NCBI GenBank assembly: GCA_964059195.1
Contig: CAXKWD010000006.1
Span: forward strand, 7,060,530-7,124,529
Direction: 5' to 3'
Source: Ectobius pallidus
Lineage: Eukaryota > Arthropoda > Insecta > Blattodea > Ectobiidae
Length of the DNA stretch: 64,000 bases
Positions 41,682 through 52,131 of the stretch are shown in pieces. Every line of letters begins with the position of its first letter. The first letter of the stretch is position 1. The notes below the pieces were generated by a model. It did no database searches, had not been told where the DNA came from, and saw only the letters and a program-made list of their open reading frames with translations. The position numbers and the translations under genes are program-made.

Positions 41682-43240
41682 AGGCTGCGTTCGGGGAGCT
41701 CGCTTTCAGCACTAAAAGCGTGCTTTGGCCATTTGGGGAGACACTTCACAGTGCTGTGAGCGCATATGTGATGTCACGGTTTGAAAGCGTTTGACGTTAC
41801 CGCTCATGCTAACAACGCTTTTTTGGAGAGGTGAGGCACGAGATGCTACGGACGCTATTAGCGATTTCATTGGTCACGGAACGTCGTCTGCTGTAGGTTT
41901 ATCGTAAAGTTTAGGACCACGTTTTGACCATGGCAGAGCAGTGCAGTGTTTGAGTTTCTTTAAGCTGCCCAGATGGAAGGGTTTGTGACGTTTTGTTGTG
42001 TGCAGCAGATGCTGAGCGGTGCGCAAAGGGTAAGTAGAGAGTTTACGTTAAATAAATATTTTATTGTCGTTAGGCAAATTCTGCAATGGACAACGGTAGA
42101 GGTAGAGAGGTTATGTTGCTTCCCATTCGTTTTCCTAATATTTGAGCCTATAACTTTACTGGCTCCACCCGCTGCTATTAAAATTCCTCTAATAATAGTG
42201 TTAGGAAATGAATTTAATAAATATGAGCCATATGTTGCTTGCAAGTCAGCAAGTGTAGTGTTTACATCTCGGGTAAGGGACACGTGTTGCTTATAACTCT
42301 CCTTGGCTCACCTGTTTTTAATACAATTATCCTAATGATAGTGCAGTGTTAGAAAATGTGGTGTTTAAATCTGGGGTAAGGGCCATATGTTGCCGACCTG
42401 TTGATTGTTTGAAAACAATGCCTTGTGCTCATTACACCATGAAACCTGCACTGGGGTTGAGATGTATTATTTGTTTTCCCAAATTCATATTGTAGACTTG
42501 TACTACACAGTTCAGTGCACTGCATGTGTACAATCACAAGCTACAAATTAATGCTTATTATTGCAATTTTTTCAGATCTGCAGCTTGCCACCCGTATTCT
42601 TGAGATCGCGACAGCAGAGACACCCCCAGCTCAAATTCATGATTCTGCGCCTACTCCTAGTGCGTCCAGCAGTGCGAGTAGCAATAGCAGCTGCACCCCA
42701 GAAGCTGTGGAAGATGAGGGGGCAGGTGCCTTCAAGTGGCCCCATGCTGCGGTCTGCTGTTAGTTGAGACGTACAAAGTACATGAGGGGAGTCTTCACTC
42801 TGGGAAAACCTCTCAGAAGAAGGTGTGGGAGAAGGTCTCTCTCACCATGAAGGAGAATGGCCATATGGTGTCATGTCCCCAATGTATGTCTAAGTTCAGT
42901 GGCATGAAGAGGACATTCAAAGCCATCAGTGACCACAACTCTAAGTCTGGCAACAATCGGACAGGATGAGGACAACCTGTGAGCCCAGTGCACCAATAGA
43001 ACATAATATTGATGACCTGGCACCATCTTCTTCTGGGAGCCGCAGCAGGAAGAGGACCGCTAGCTCTGCAGGGCTCGCTGAAGCCATCCTGGAGAGCCAT
43101 AGGATCGCTGAGGAAAATAAGAATAGGCGGCATACGGAGCTCTTGGAAAGGAAAGATAAACTGCTGGAGAAATTGTGATTGGAGCAGTTAGGACGGAGGC
43201 ACCAGCTATTGAATTAAATTTTCTTTACAGCACAAGTTGA
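41682..43240 (+). pseudogene. Second Myb/SANT-like Harbinger-type gene with introns
   Basis: A TIR-like start (GGCTGCGTTCGGGGAGC, 41686) precedes the leader. A first exon (MEGFVTFCCVQQMLSGAQ, ATG at 41972) ends at a donor near 42029 (CAAAGG/GTAAGT). An acceptor TTTTTTCAG at 42575 opens a serine/proline-rich stretch, then GAFKWPHAAV. A shift near 42760 leads to LLLVETYKVHEGSLHSGK, QKKVWEKVSLTMKENGH, CPQCMSKFSGMKRTFKAISD and later RSRKRTASSAGLAEAILESH and NRRHTELLERKDKLLEKL. This is the trihelix DNA-binding domain plus a C-terminal helix common in such transposon partner proteins. The 3' end of the element is not clear. Confidence 0.65.
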
Positions 43241-43690
43241 AATAGACAATAGTCATAAAAAAGGGTAGAGCACTACATCCTTAGCCATACAGTTTTCCTT
43301 CCTGACAATAAAAAATGTAACTTAATGTACTTACTTTTGTTGAAGGAAGTGATTCAGGGGTGAAATTAGTAGTTTTTAGAACTATATCTTGTATTTTTGC
43401 CCTTGTTTTAATGGCAGTTAGGTTTGGTTAGGTTATGAACAGTGCTCAAGGATTTGGCTAAGGAGCCGCTGGTGAAAGTAACATACTTGCATGTGATGAA
43501 GAATGAGGAAATTGAAAAAGTGTAAAAGTACTAATAATGCACTTTATTTTAAGTATATTTTTTAAAGGAAACTATAATTTTTTTCTTGTTATAACCTTTG
43601 TAAAGAAGTTAAATTTATTCCAAAGAAAATTAATGTATCTCTTTCTATGATAGGCCTATGCCAATCTTCAAAACACAAAATTTGCTTGTA
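43241..43690. other. Unassigned sequence
   Basis: AT-rich; no motif recognised. Confidence 0.35.
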
Positions 43691-43691
43691 A

Positions 43692-44225
43692 ATGATCCCT
43701 TTTACTGTAAGTCCCACAATGAAATATGAAAATGTAACAGAACTACGCAATCCTCTAAACAAGTTCCAAAGTAATCTAAATGCTGTGGAAGCTCTCAATC
43801 TCGAAATTCCATTGCATGAGGTTATGTTGACTCAGTTGATTTTAGATCTTGGTGAAACTACACGCAAGGAATGGGAAGGAAAAATCGATTCACAAAGTTT
43901 TACAAATCTTCAGGAGCTGATAGATTTTCTAGAAGCTAAGGCGCACTCTTTAGAAGTGTTAGCAACATCGAGCGACACGTCCAGCCCATCAAAAGGAAAG
44001 AGTGAACCACGATCACAAAAGACTTCAGTTAAAGCAACTCGTCAGTCTTATATTGCCATTAACAGTGATTTGATGGGATTCGATAAAAGATAAGGGTTTG
44101 TGTGCAAACTGCTTTTCGTCTAATCATAAAAGGGATCAGTGTAAACTCAAATCCTTTTGCAACTGTGGCAAATCTGTGCACAGTAAATTGTTACATAACG
44201 ACACATCTTCACAACAAAGGAAAAG
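43692..44225 (+). pseudogene. BEL/Pao LTR-retrotransposon gag fragment
   Basis: From 43692 the frame reads MKYENVTELRNPLNKFQSNL, NAVEALNLEIPLHEVMLTQL and RKEWEGKIDSQSFTNLQELI, then DFLEAKAHSLEVL, the conserved core of BEL/Pao gag. A stop at 44091 follows DKR; in another frame the zinc knuckles continue as LCANCFSSNHKRDQC and FCNCGKSVHSKLLH. The protein would form capsid-like particles. No protease, RT or LTR is seen next to it. The rDNA-retrotransposon block starts about 90 bp downstream. Confidence 0.85.
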
Positions 44226-44310
44226 ATTTTCAGTTGACTGAAATTACTACGAAACCCGGCAAGTTTATATTTTTCCCATATACTTTTAATTTTAAACTTA
44301 GTTGTTGTGG

Positions 44311-45303
44311 TAAGTGGTAAGTGACGACAAAAACCGCATTCCTGCGATCGCTTGCGATCTTATGCAGGAGCCGGGGAGAAGAGTACGGGAGGTGAAGATG
44401 GGGTCCATGACTGGAGGGCGCGGGCGAAGGTGCGGGCGGCCGAGAGCAGGCAGTAACCTCAAAGTGTATGGGGCGAATTCCCGCAGAGGATGTTGAGACA
44501 AGCCACATTGTGAGGTAGCGATCCTGAATCCTCTGTACGGAATAGAACCACCGTGGGGTCCTGACTTGGCTATCCGAAACCCGCTTTAGCACTTAAAGGT
44601 CATCCCTCGTTGGAACACCTGGAATGCTTCAACCCATCCCACCCACCCCATCCCCATTCCTTCCCACATTCCACTCCAACTGGGGAGTTTGGCGATGGAG
44701 CGTGTGAAAGCGCCCATAGGTCGGGCTGGGTAAGACCGCTCCGGCTAGGCCCTGGTGGCCCGTCTCCAATCCAGAATTGTGTTCGGGGGGTTAGTACTCC
44801 AGGCGGTCACGGTTAGCCAGAGGAAAGTCCCCCAGTGAGCGAGTAGCCGGATCGGGCTGTGTTAGACGTGGGGCCACTGCCCTCTCTGACCGCTTTGATC
44901 CGGCTGCTTTTCCGAGCACGGAATCCCATAGGTCGACGAAGACTGGTTGAATCTGGTTAGGGGAATCCCGTCATCGGGGTGTTTGCGGGGGGTGTTGCAC
45001 GGCAAGGTCCACGAGTCTTGGGTCGAGCTCTGGCGCTTGGCGACGCCACAAAGGACCCCTCGGGGGTAGCTCGTGAGCTTAGAGGCATGCCAAGAGCAGT
45101 ATCCGCCAGTGGACCGTGCCTCATCCTCCGCAGGCGTCCCGATTGCGCCCCTCTCTGGGTGAGATCATCGTCGTCGGTCTTTAACCCATCCCTGGAGGCA
45201 CTGTGTGCGCACTGCAGCTCGGGCACGGGACGTGTGGATGCGTCGAGCCCGTGTGAAGGTGCACACCATTAAGGCGCGTTTGGGGCGGTGCACATCGTGA
45301 GTG
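44311..45303 (+). repeat. 5' UTR module shared by both R1-clade elements
   Basis: This roughly 990-bp block recurs at 57850-58838 with only scattered substitutions and a few 1-2 bp indels (by eye above 95% identity). Similarity starts at GTAAGTGACGACAAAA and ends sharply after CATCGTGAGTGTAGT, beyond which the two elements are unrelated. It is non-coding: short open frames exist but are not kept in both copies. Sitting ahead of two different ORF1 genes, it behaves like an exchangeable promoter/5' UTR cassette. Confidence 0.8.
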
Positions 45304-45539
45304 TAGTTCCCACGATACACATGCCCGCCCCTACTCGTAACGAGGCTACATCCTGGGCGATCTTCTCCACCTGGTCTCCTGGTGGAGTTGCATGACCCTA
45401 CTGCCTCCCCATCCTTATTTCCCGTCTGTCACCATAGTCCTAGCCGTGTCCCCCACCCTGTCTGATCCTCGCTTGCGAGGTGATAGAGTGTTAGGATTTT
45501 AACTGCTCGTCACCCCAGTGGGGACTATTGCCGAACCTT

Positions 45540-45785
45540 GAAGAGACTGTGTGAGCGAAGGACTGCGAGGACGTGGGGACAATGGCTGGAGGACGCGGGC
45601 GAAGTGACCGGACGGCCGAGAGCAGGCAGTACCCTCAAAGTGCATGGGGCGAATTCCCGCAGAGGATGTTGAGACAGGCCGCATTGCGGTAGCGATCCTA
45701 AATCCTCTGTAAAGAATAGAACCACCGTGGGGGCCTGACTTGGCTATCCGAATCCCGCTTTAGCGTCCAATGGCCATCCCATGCT
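45540..45785 (+). repeat. Diverged second copy of part of the 5' UTR module
   Basis: GGCGAATTCCCGCAGAGGAT, TCCTCTGTA, ACCACCGTGGGG and CTGACTTGGCTATCCGAA recur in the order of 44400-44610, about 1.15 kb downstream and with more substitutions. The 5' UTR of this R1-clade element therefore contains an incomplete tandem repeat of its own module, as is seen in promoter repeats of some LINEs. Confidence 0.75.
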
Positions 45786-46618
45786 GACTTAAAAACACTT
45801 TAGAGATAACCACACCGGGGACGATATTACCCCCACTTTTTGGCCTAAGCCTGACAAATTTTTTCAAAATTGCACTTAGAAGAAATTCCAAGCAGTCTGC
45901 CTCTCACATGCTCTCTTCAATCGCGTGAAAAAAATTGTCATAAAGACCTACGTACGCCTTTATACCACCTCACACACATTCAAGTTCAAATTTACCCGTA
46001 GATTTCAGTCGTCCCATAGAACCGAGTAAATCAGTCACGCGTACCGAGCCCCTCCCCTCTGACCCCTGCCGTTGGCCTCCATCGGTGGTGGAAAGCGGGG
46101 ACCCTCAAACAACTCAATCTCGAACTGTGCTAAGTCTGCACCACGTAGTAGTCGCACCGTGCCGGTCTCCCCTTTCTTACCGTGCCTCGAGGGGTCGTGG
46201 AATTTCGGAGAGCTGCTTGACCACGGCCTGCTTCAGAGGCAACTCGTTGCATCGGGGTCTAGTTTTCGACAGGAATGTGGACGGCAGACTGGTCGGTCAC
46301 TGAGCACGGGCCAGTTTGTCGACATAGCGCCACATACTAATTTTTGTTCTTCCAATTATATTTTTATTTTTTCTCCTACCGTCTTCTTTAATTATACCGT
46401 AAGGCGAGATCGGTATCAGGGCTTCTATGAATGGTGATGATGCGGCGCTGCAGAGAGCTTCATAGGATACGTTAGGCAACCCCCCCATCGTCTAAAAGCC
46501 AGTGGGCGAAAACTTCTTTCGCCACTAACACCCCAGTAATAAAATTATTGGGCAACGGCCCTCCACTCTTTTCTTTCATCTATTCCCTACTTGATTATCT
46601 TCGAAATTTCGCCCGATC
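45786..46618 (+). other. Remaining 5' UTR of the first R1-clade element
   Basis: GC-richer than the left half of the window, with no convincing frame. It leads to a candidate ORF1 start at 46619 (ATG; MESDDEGKGHIPSFMGGHNL). Confidence 0.45.
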
Positions 46619-48442
46619 ATGGAATCCGACGATGAAGGGAAAGGGCACATCCCCTCCTTTATGGGAGGCCATAACCTTATGTCGGGTAGCCAAAGTTTTT
46701 ACCCGGCGGATCCACTGATCGACGTTCGTACGGGACCGGCATAAGGCGTTCCCTCCCCTCTGAAGTGGGATTGTTCTGCACCGACGGAGTCGCAGACCTA
46801 GGGTCAATAGATTAGGACGCCAGGGGAAGTAGCTTCTTTCGGGCCGTGGACTAAGGTGTTCGCGTAAACATGGGCACAAAATTACACGGTAGTTCTCCTG
46901 GGACTTGCACGTAACCCGTGGCTAGTGGGTAGGCCCGCCGGCTCGAGGGGAAAGTTGCCCTTGAGGCAGATGGCCCCTTCCGGTTTCCTAGGGCTGAAGC
47001 TAGTGTATCACGTAAGCCGGCGCCAGGGAACTACCGTCGGCCGATTAGCGGCAATTCGGAACCGCCCCCTTTAGTTACACGCACTCGCTCGGAGTGATCC
47101 CTTCGGTTGCAGCGTGTCGGAGCCCCGCTCAACTAACACTTGATTTCTTTCATTATGTATGTCGATCACCCCCCCCCCAAGAAAAAGAAACGTCTGAGGC
47201 CTCGGAATCCTCAACAAAAAGCCTAGCAGGTGGGTTAAATCCTGCAAACCCTCATACCCCGCCAGAAACATTACCCCTCGCAGCACTCCGGCAAAGTGTC
47301 CGGTTCAATTTCAGACACACAGCCGCCGCTCAAGAGGATGATGCCTGCTCGGTCACGAGCATGTCGTCGGCCCTTGAGAAAGATAGACGGGAAAACGATC
47401 TCCCACCTCTCCCTCAGAGAGATGGGAGAACGACCCTCGACATTTTGATGGATGTGACCAAGTTGGTTTCCACATCCAAAATTACAGTTGGGCCTAGGGA
47501 TAAATTCCTAGACTTAATTGGCCAACTCTCCAGAATTCAGGACGAGCTCACTAAAGAGATCATTTCGCTCAAGGCTGAAAACTTAATACTTAAGGAACAG
47601 CGACAAACTGCCAGCTACAGTAGGGCTCTTACAGCCAATATACCTACACCTCATGCACCCCCCGCACCATTTCCTCGAGTAGAGAACAAAATCGAAACAA
47701 AGCACACCATACTAATAGATAGGCCGACCAAGGAATCGGATACTGCCGACGCAGTCAAAGAAGCCCTTCGAGACGCGGTAAACGCCACAGACAAGGATGG
47801 CGAATAGTCGCGCTTAGAAAAACCAGTAAAAACCAGGTCGTCCTTGAAGCACCAACAGAAGAGCAGGCTAAGAAAATCCTAGACTCCCAAGTGCTGAAAG
47901 ATCGTGGGTTTAGAGCCCAAAAGACAGCCAAGCTAAAACCTCGTGTGATCATCTTCAATGTTCCCCGAGGGGTAAAAGAGGAGAAACTGGTAAAGGCTCT
48001 CGAAAAGCAAAACTCCGACAGCAAAGACCCGGATTGGCAGACATTAGAGTTAAAATTCAAGCTTGGCCGCAAGCTCCCAGATAGTGATCACTGGGTTTGC
48101 GAAGTCAGTCCGACCCTCAGGCGCAAGCTATGAGACAGGGGAAGACTGTACGTCGGGCACAATACGTGCCGCGTGCAGGACTTCCTCCAAATAACGCGTT
48201 GTTATAAGTGCCAGGGCATAGGTCACACCTCCCGGGTATGTAAGGACGAGGTAGACACCTGCTCCTATTGTAGTGAGCAGGGCCACACCTATAGAAACTG
48301 TATGAACAGAAACAAGCTTCCACGGTGTGCGACATGCGCACGTTTCAAGTTACCATCAGCTCATGAGGCATCGCACGCTAACTGCCCGTCGCGACTGCAT
48401 GCGGAAAAAAGTATCAGAGATAAAATAGATTATGGGACATAA
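46619..48442 (+). pseudogene. ORF1 (gag-like) of the first R1-clade element
   Basis: A candidate ATG at 46619 opens a short frame that breaks. The main body (47094-47807) holds TTLDILMDVTKLVSTSKITV and a coiled-coil-like DLIGQLSRIQDELTKEIISL. After a stop, other frames give KPRVIIFNVPRGVKEEKLVK and DHWVCEVSPTLRRKL, the RRM-like region. Then come three knuckles: CYKCQGIGHTSRVC, CSYCSEQGHTYRNC and CATCARFKLPSAHEASHANC. The end reads RDKIDYGT with TAA at 48440-48442. Three frames are used, so it is inactive. The protein would bind the element RNA and target it to its site. Confidence 0.85.
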
Positions 48443-51400
48443 CATCCCTAATCTTAAGCTGTGGCAGATCAACGCGGATCGCTCCCGGGTAGTCACCGAT
48501 GAACTGCGAAACCACACACACTCCGCGGAAATAGATATACTATTAATTCAGGAACCCTACACCCACAGAGGATACATACCAGGCTTTGGAATTCATGACA
48601 GGGTAATCACGGGAACACAACCTAACGAAGAGCCATCAGCTGCAATAGTAATAGTCAACCCAGATATTGACATCATAAAACAATCTCACCTTAGTACCTC
48701 CCACGTAGTTTGCGTAACAATAATCACGAAACATGAAAAAATTCATCTCGTATCGGCATATTTTCAATACAGTAACCCTCCAGACATCTACATAGCTGCC
48801 ATCCGCAGAATAACAACTGCGCTCACAGGACCCATAATACTTGCAGCAGACGTCAATGCACGGTCCTTCCTATGGGGACCTCACCCGGCTATCACTCCCG
48901 ACGATAACACAGTCGAAAATTTCGTTCTTCAGACTGGTTGGCACGTCCTCAACGAGCCAATCCAAGGTCCCACATACCAACTAGATACGCGAGAACAAAC
49001 TCGAACATCATACGGTGACTACGCCGGGGTTCGCCCGCGGAGTTCGGTCATGGCAAATCCTGGACGCGACCTCAAGTTCTCACCGGGTCCTCCAAATTCG
49101 TATCGGGACACCAGGACAAGAGGACAAAGACATTCGACGACGCTACTGTTTTAAAAACGCAGACTGGACACAATACCAGGCGAGGCTCGGTGAGTTACTA
49201 ACACCTAACGAGCCACTTGTTACCAAGAAAGACGTTGCGACTACAATCAGAGACGTAAGTACACAAATTAAAAGAGCTGCAAATACGACAATAGGCAAAT
49301 CACTTCCTCAAAGAACCACGGTGCGATGGTGGACTCCTCAACTAACAGCATTAAAACGTGACACATATACAAGACGACGAGCTTTTCAACGAGCAGTAGG
49401 AGACGAAAGACAAAGACTATACGACACGTACAGACAGCACAGACGAGCGTACGCACAAGCGGTGCGCGCCGCAAAACGAGAAAGCTGGCACGACTTTGTC
49501 ACCGAACAAAGCGCCATAAATGACTGGGGAATAGCCTACCGCATCCAAGCTGACAAATTAAAGACAAAACCGGTAACGAGTAGCCTTAGGAAAGGGGACG
49601 GGAGTCAAGCAGAGACGTGGAACGAAATTGCGGACACAATGCTTACAACTTTAATTCCAGACGACGATGTAGAAAACGAAACTGACGGACAGGCAAGGAT
49701 ACGAGTAGAAACAGCGGAGGACGTTAACAACGCAGTACAAACGGAACCGTTTGACCTTACAGACTTACAAATAGCAATAGACAAGACGAAAAACAAAACC
49801 GCACCAGGCAATGACGATATCAATCCTGAACTAATTACACACGGAGGTGCGGATCTTCAACCTCACCTCTTGAACATATACAACGCCTGTCTCCGACTAC
49901 ACATGTTCCCTAAAGCATGGAAAAAAGGACTTCTCTTCCCCATACTCAAAGCCCCAGACAGAGACCACAACCTTCCGAACTCATACAGACCAATATGCTT
50001 GCTCCCGGTCCTAGGAAAGATACTGGAGAGACTTATTCTCTCCAGACTTGAACAACGACTAGAAGAAACTTCCTCAGATGCCCAATTTGGGTTCCGACCA
50101 AACAGGTCCACTGAGGATGCAATTACTAAGCTGCGAAATACCGTTCGTAACTCGGAAGCGAAGTACGTGTTAGGCATATTTATTTATATCGAGGGGGCCT
50201 TCAACAATGTGTGGTGGCCCCTTGTCCTTCACGCACTTAAAGAAATTAACTGCCCGATAGATTTATACAAACTAATTAAGGATTACTTCACGGATAGAGA
50301 AGTTATAATGCGAAGTTCGCAGGAAACGAAATCCAAACGGGTAACTAAAGGCTGTCCCCAAGGATCGGTCCTTGGACCTAAATTCTGGTATCTCATCTTC
50401 GATAGAGCCATCAGAGCTGTCGAAATGGCCGAAGAAGCCACAGTAATAGCATACGCAGATGAGATAGTATTTCTCGTAGAATCTGATGGTCGACCGGGAC
50501 TAGAAAGGAAGGGCACAGCAACCATGTTAAGATTCACCAATTGGTGTAAAGAGGCCAAACTTAAGATCTCAACGGAGAAAACGAAAACCTTGCTACTTAA
50601 GGGGAAACTAAACATAAGGCGACCCCGAACCATTAGGGCACAACAGACGAACCTACGTAACGTACAAGGACTCAGATATTTAGGAATCGAACTACAAGCA
50701 GGGAACCGATTAGAAAATCAAGTTAATAAAATTTGTAACACAACAGTACGCCTTTTTCACGGACTCGGATATTTGTCAGGCCTAACATGGGGATACAAAT
50801 TCACAAATTACAAACGATTATATAGAGCAATATTTGAAAGCATCATAGGGTATGCGGCTCATGGTTGGGCCCCATACTTACTTGTCCGACACAAGAATAA
50901 ATTGATATCAGCGCAAAGGAAAGCGTTACTAAAAGTAGCGCGTGCGTACTCCACTATTTCTAATGACGCGCTACAAGTTATAGCGGGAGAAATACCAGCA
51001 GACTTGTTTGTTGAAGAAAGGGTCACTTCTTACAAACTTAGAAAGTAGATACCGACCAGAATTGGTGAAACAGAAATCACGCCGCACATGTACAACACTC
51101 GAAACAACAAGGAGCTTCACTCCGATTTGAGGATACACACATTAACCTTATGGGAAGATCGTTGGAAACGAACCTCAAAAGGATTAATAACAAAAGATTT
51201 CTTCCCTAGCGTAAAAGATAGACTAAAGCAAAAACACTTAAAGATTGATTATGCTACAACACAATTCTTCTCAGGACACGGTTACTTTACGGCAAACCTC
51301 TTTAGGTTCAAGCTAGCAGAGGACTACCTCTGCTACTGCGAGGACTGTGAACCTGACACTATGTACCATGCGCTATACACATGCCCTAGATATAGGGAAG

Positions 51401-51555
51401 CTAGGCGAGAATTGCGACACGTAGCAATACAAGACAGACAAAGGTGGCCTCCAGACCTTCAGTACTGGACCACGAAACCAGCTAACGCAGCTTTTCAGAA
51501 TTTTGCAACAATAGTAATCGGTATTAGAAAGCAGCAAGAACAAGATGACCAATAG
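48432..51555 (+). pseudogene. ORF2 (EN-RT) of the first R1-clade element, catalytically dead
   Basis: The ATG at 48432 overlaps the ORF1 stop by 11 nt. Endonuclease motifs: LWQINADRSRVVTDEL, LLIQEPYTHRG, LAADVNARSFLWG, a small deletion near 49013, then VRSWQILDATSSSHRV. The RT has PGNDDINPELITHGG, YRPICLLPVLGKILER and FGFRPNRSTEDAI. Its motif A reads GIFIYIEGAFNNVWW, with tyrosine in place of the catalytic aspartate. Motif B is GCPQGSVLGPKFWYLIFD and motif C is IAYADEIVFLVE, where YADD became YADE. A TAG at 51046 precedes the C-terminal knuckle CEDCEPDTMYHALYTC (51330-51400), ending at 51555. Two of three catalytic aspartates are lost. Confidence 0.9.
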
Positions 51556-51955
51556 AACACGAAATTGAGACTTACCAAATGCGAGACGCATCCTGGGGAG
51601 TAGCTCAGACCCTCGAGATTGTACCGAGCACTTGAGCCCTCAGCCCAAGTGCCGGGACGCTGTAGGAACTCTTGCAGCGGCTGATCCGGGTGAGGGTTTT
51701 ACGGGGTTTCCCTCACCCTACAGGTGAATGCCGGATCAGAGACACCCCCGCAAGACACATAAACGACATAAACAAGGATACACAGTTCTGCCAGTGCTGA
51801 ATCAAACAGCCACCTCTACACAAACACATTTCCCACTAGCGATGCACACATTATAATGACCCGAGCAGCAGAACACTATGCGCCGAACAGTTGTTGGGAG
51901 CGGAGTATGGCCTATGGTCGTGGATCTCCGTGGGTGGTGGCGGGCCAAAAAAAAA
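51556..51955 (+). other. 3' UTR of the first R1-clade element
   Basis: Its GC-rich UTR has two possible hairpins (AGCACTTGAGCCC.../...CAAGTGC near 51627-51652, and GGTGAGGG.../...CCCTCACC near 51688-51718). It ends GGCGGGCC followed by nine A residues at 51947-51955, directly at the 28S junction. Confidence 0.55.
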
Positions 51956-52003
51956 GTCTAATTAAAACAAAGCATTGCCAGGGCCCTAGCGGGTGTTGAC
52001 GCT

Positions 52004-52088
<85 letters not shown>
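51956..52088 (+). rRNA. 28S rRNA gene fragment upstream of the R2 site
   Basis: The stretch TCTAATTAAAACAAAGCATT, GTGATTTCTGCCCAGTGCTC, AGCGCGGGTAAACGGCGGGA and GTAACTATGACTCTCTT is the universally conserved 28S region just before the R2 target. Several differences from the conserved core (for instance around 51976-51990 and 52020-52045) suggest a decayed rDNA copy. It ends at CTCTCTT, where R2 begins; the AAGG of the target is missing at this 5' junction, a common R2 outcome. Confidence 0.9.
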
Positions 52089-52131
52089 GTAATTGTGTTG
52101 TGCCTAGATATCGTTTTAAATTTGTGAAGAA

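Larger units (their letters stand above)
44311..51955 (+). mobile_element. R1-clade LINE adjoining 28S rDNA
   Basis: This 7.6-kb unit holds a long GC-rich 5' UTR, an ORF1 with three CCHC knuckles, an overlapping ORF2 and a 3' UTR that ends in nine A residues directly against 28S sequence at 51956. The 5' limit is set where similarity to the second R1-clade element starts (44311-44318); left of it is AT-rich BEL/Pao DNA, not 28S, so the 5' junction is truncated or rearranged. The 28S attachment point is 133 bp upstream of the R2 site, which is not the R1 site. Confidence 0.75.

Noticed and set aside
44298..45684. Several 60-120 codon open frames on both strands in the GC-rich 5' UTR module
   Set aside because: They overlap in many frames, and frames are broken by indels between the two module copies; they are what GC-rich, stop-poor DNA gives.
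46610..46640. GGAATCCGAC as a remnant of 28S upstream of the first R1-clade element
   Set aside because: Only ten bases match, the flanks do not, and the string coincides with a candidate ORF1 start.
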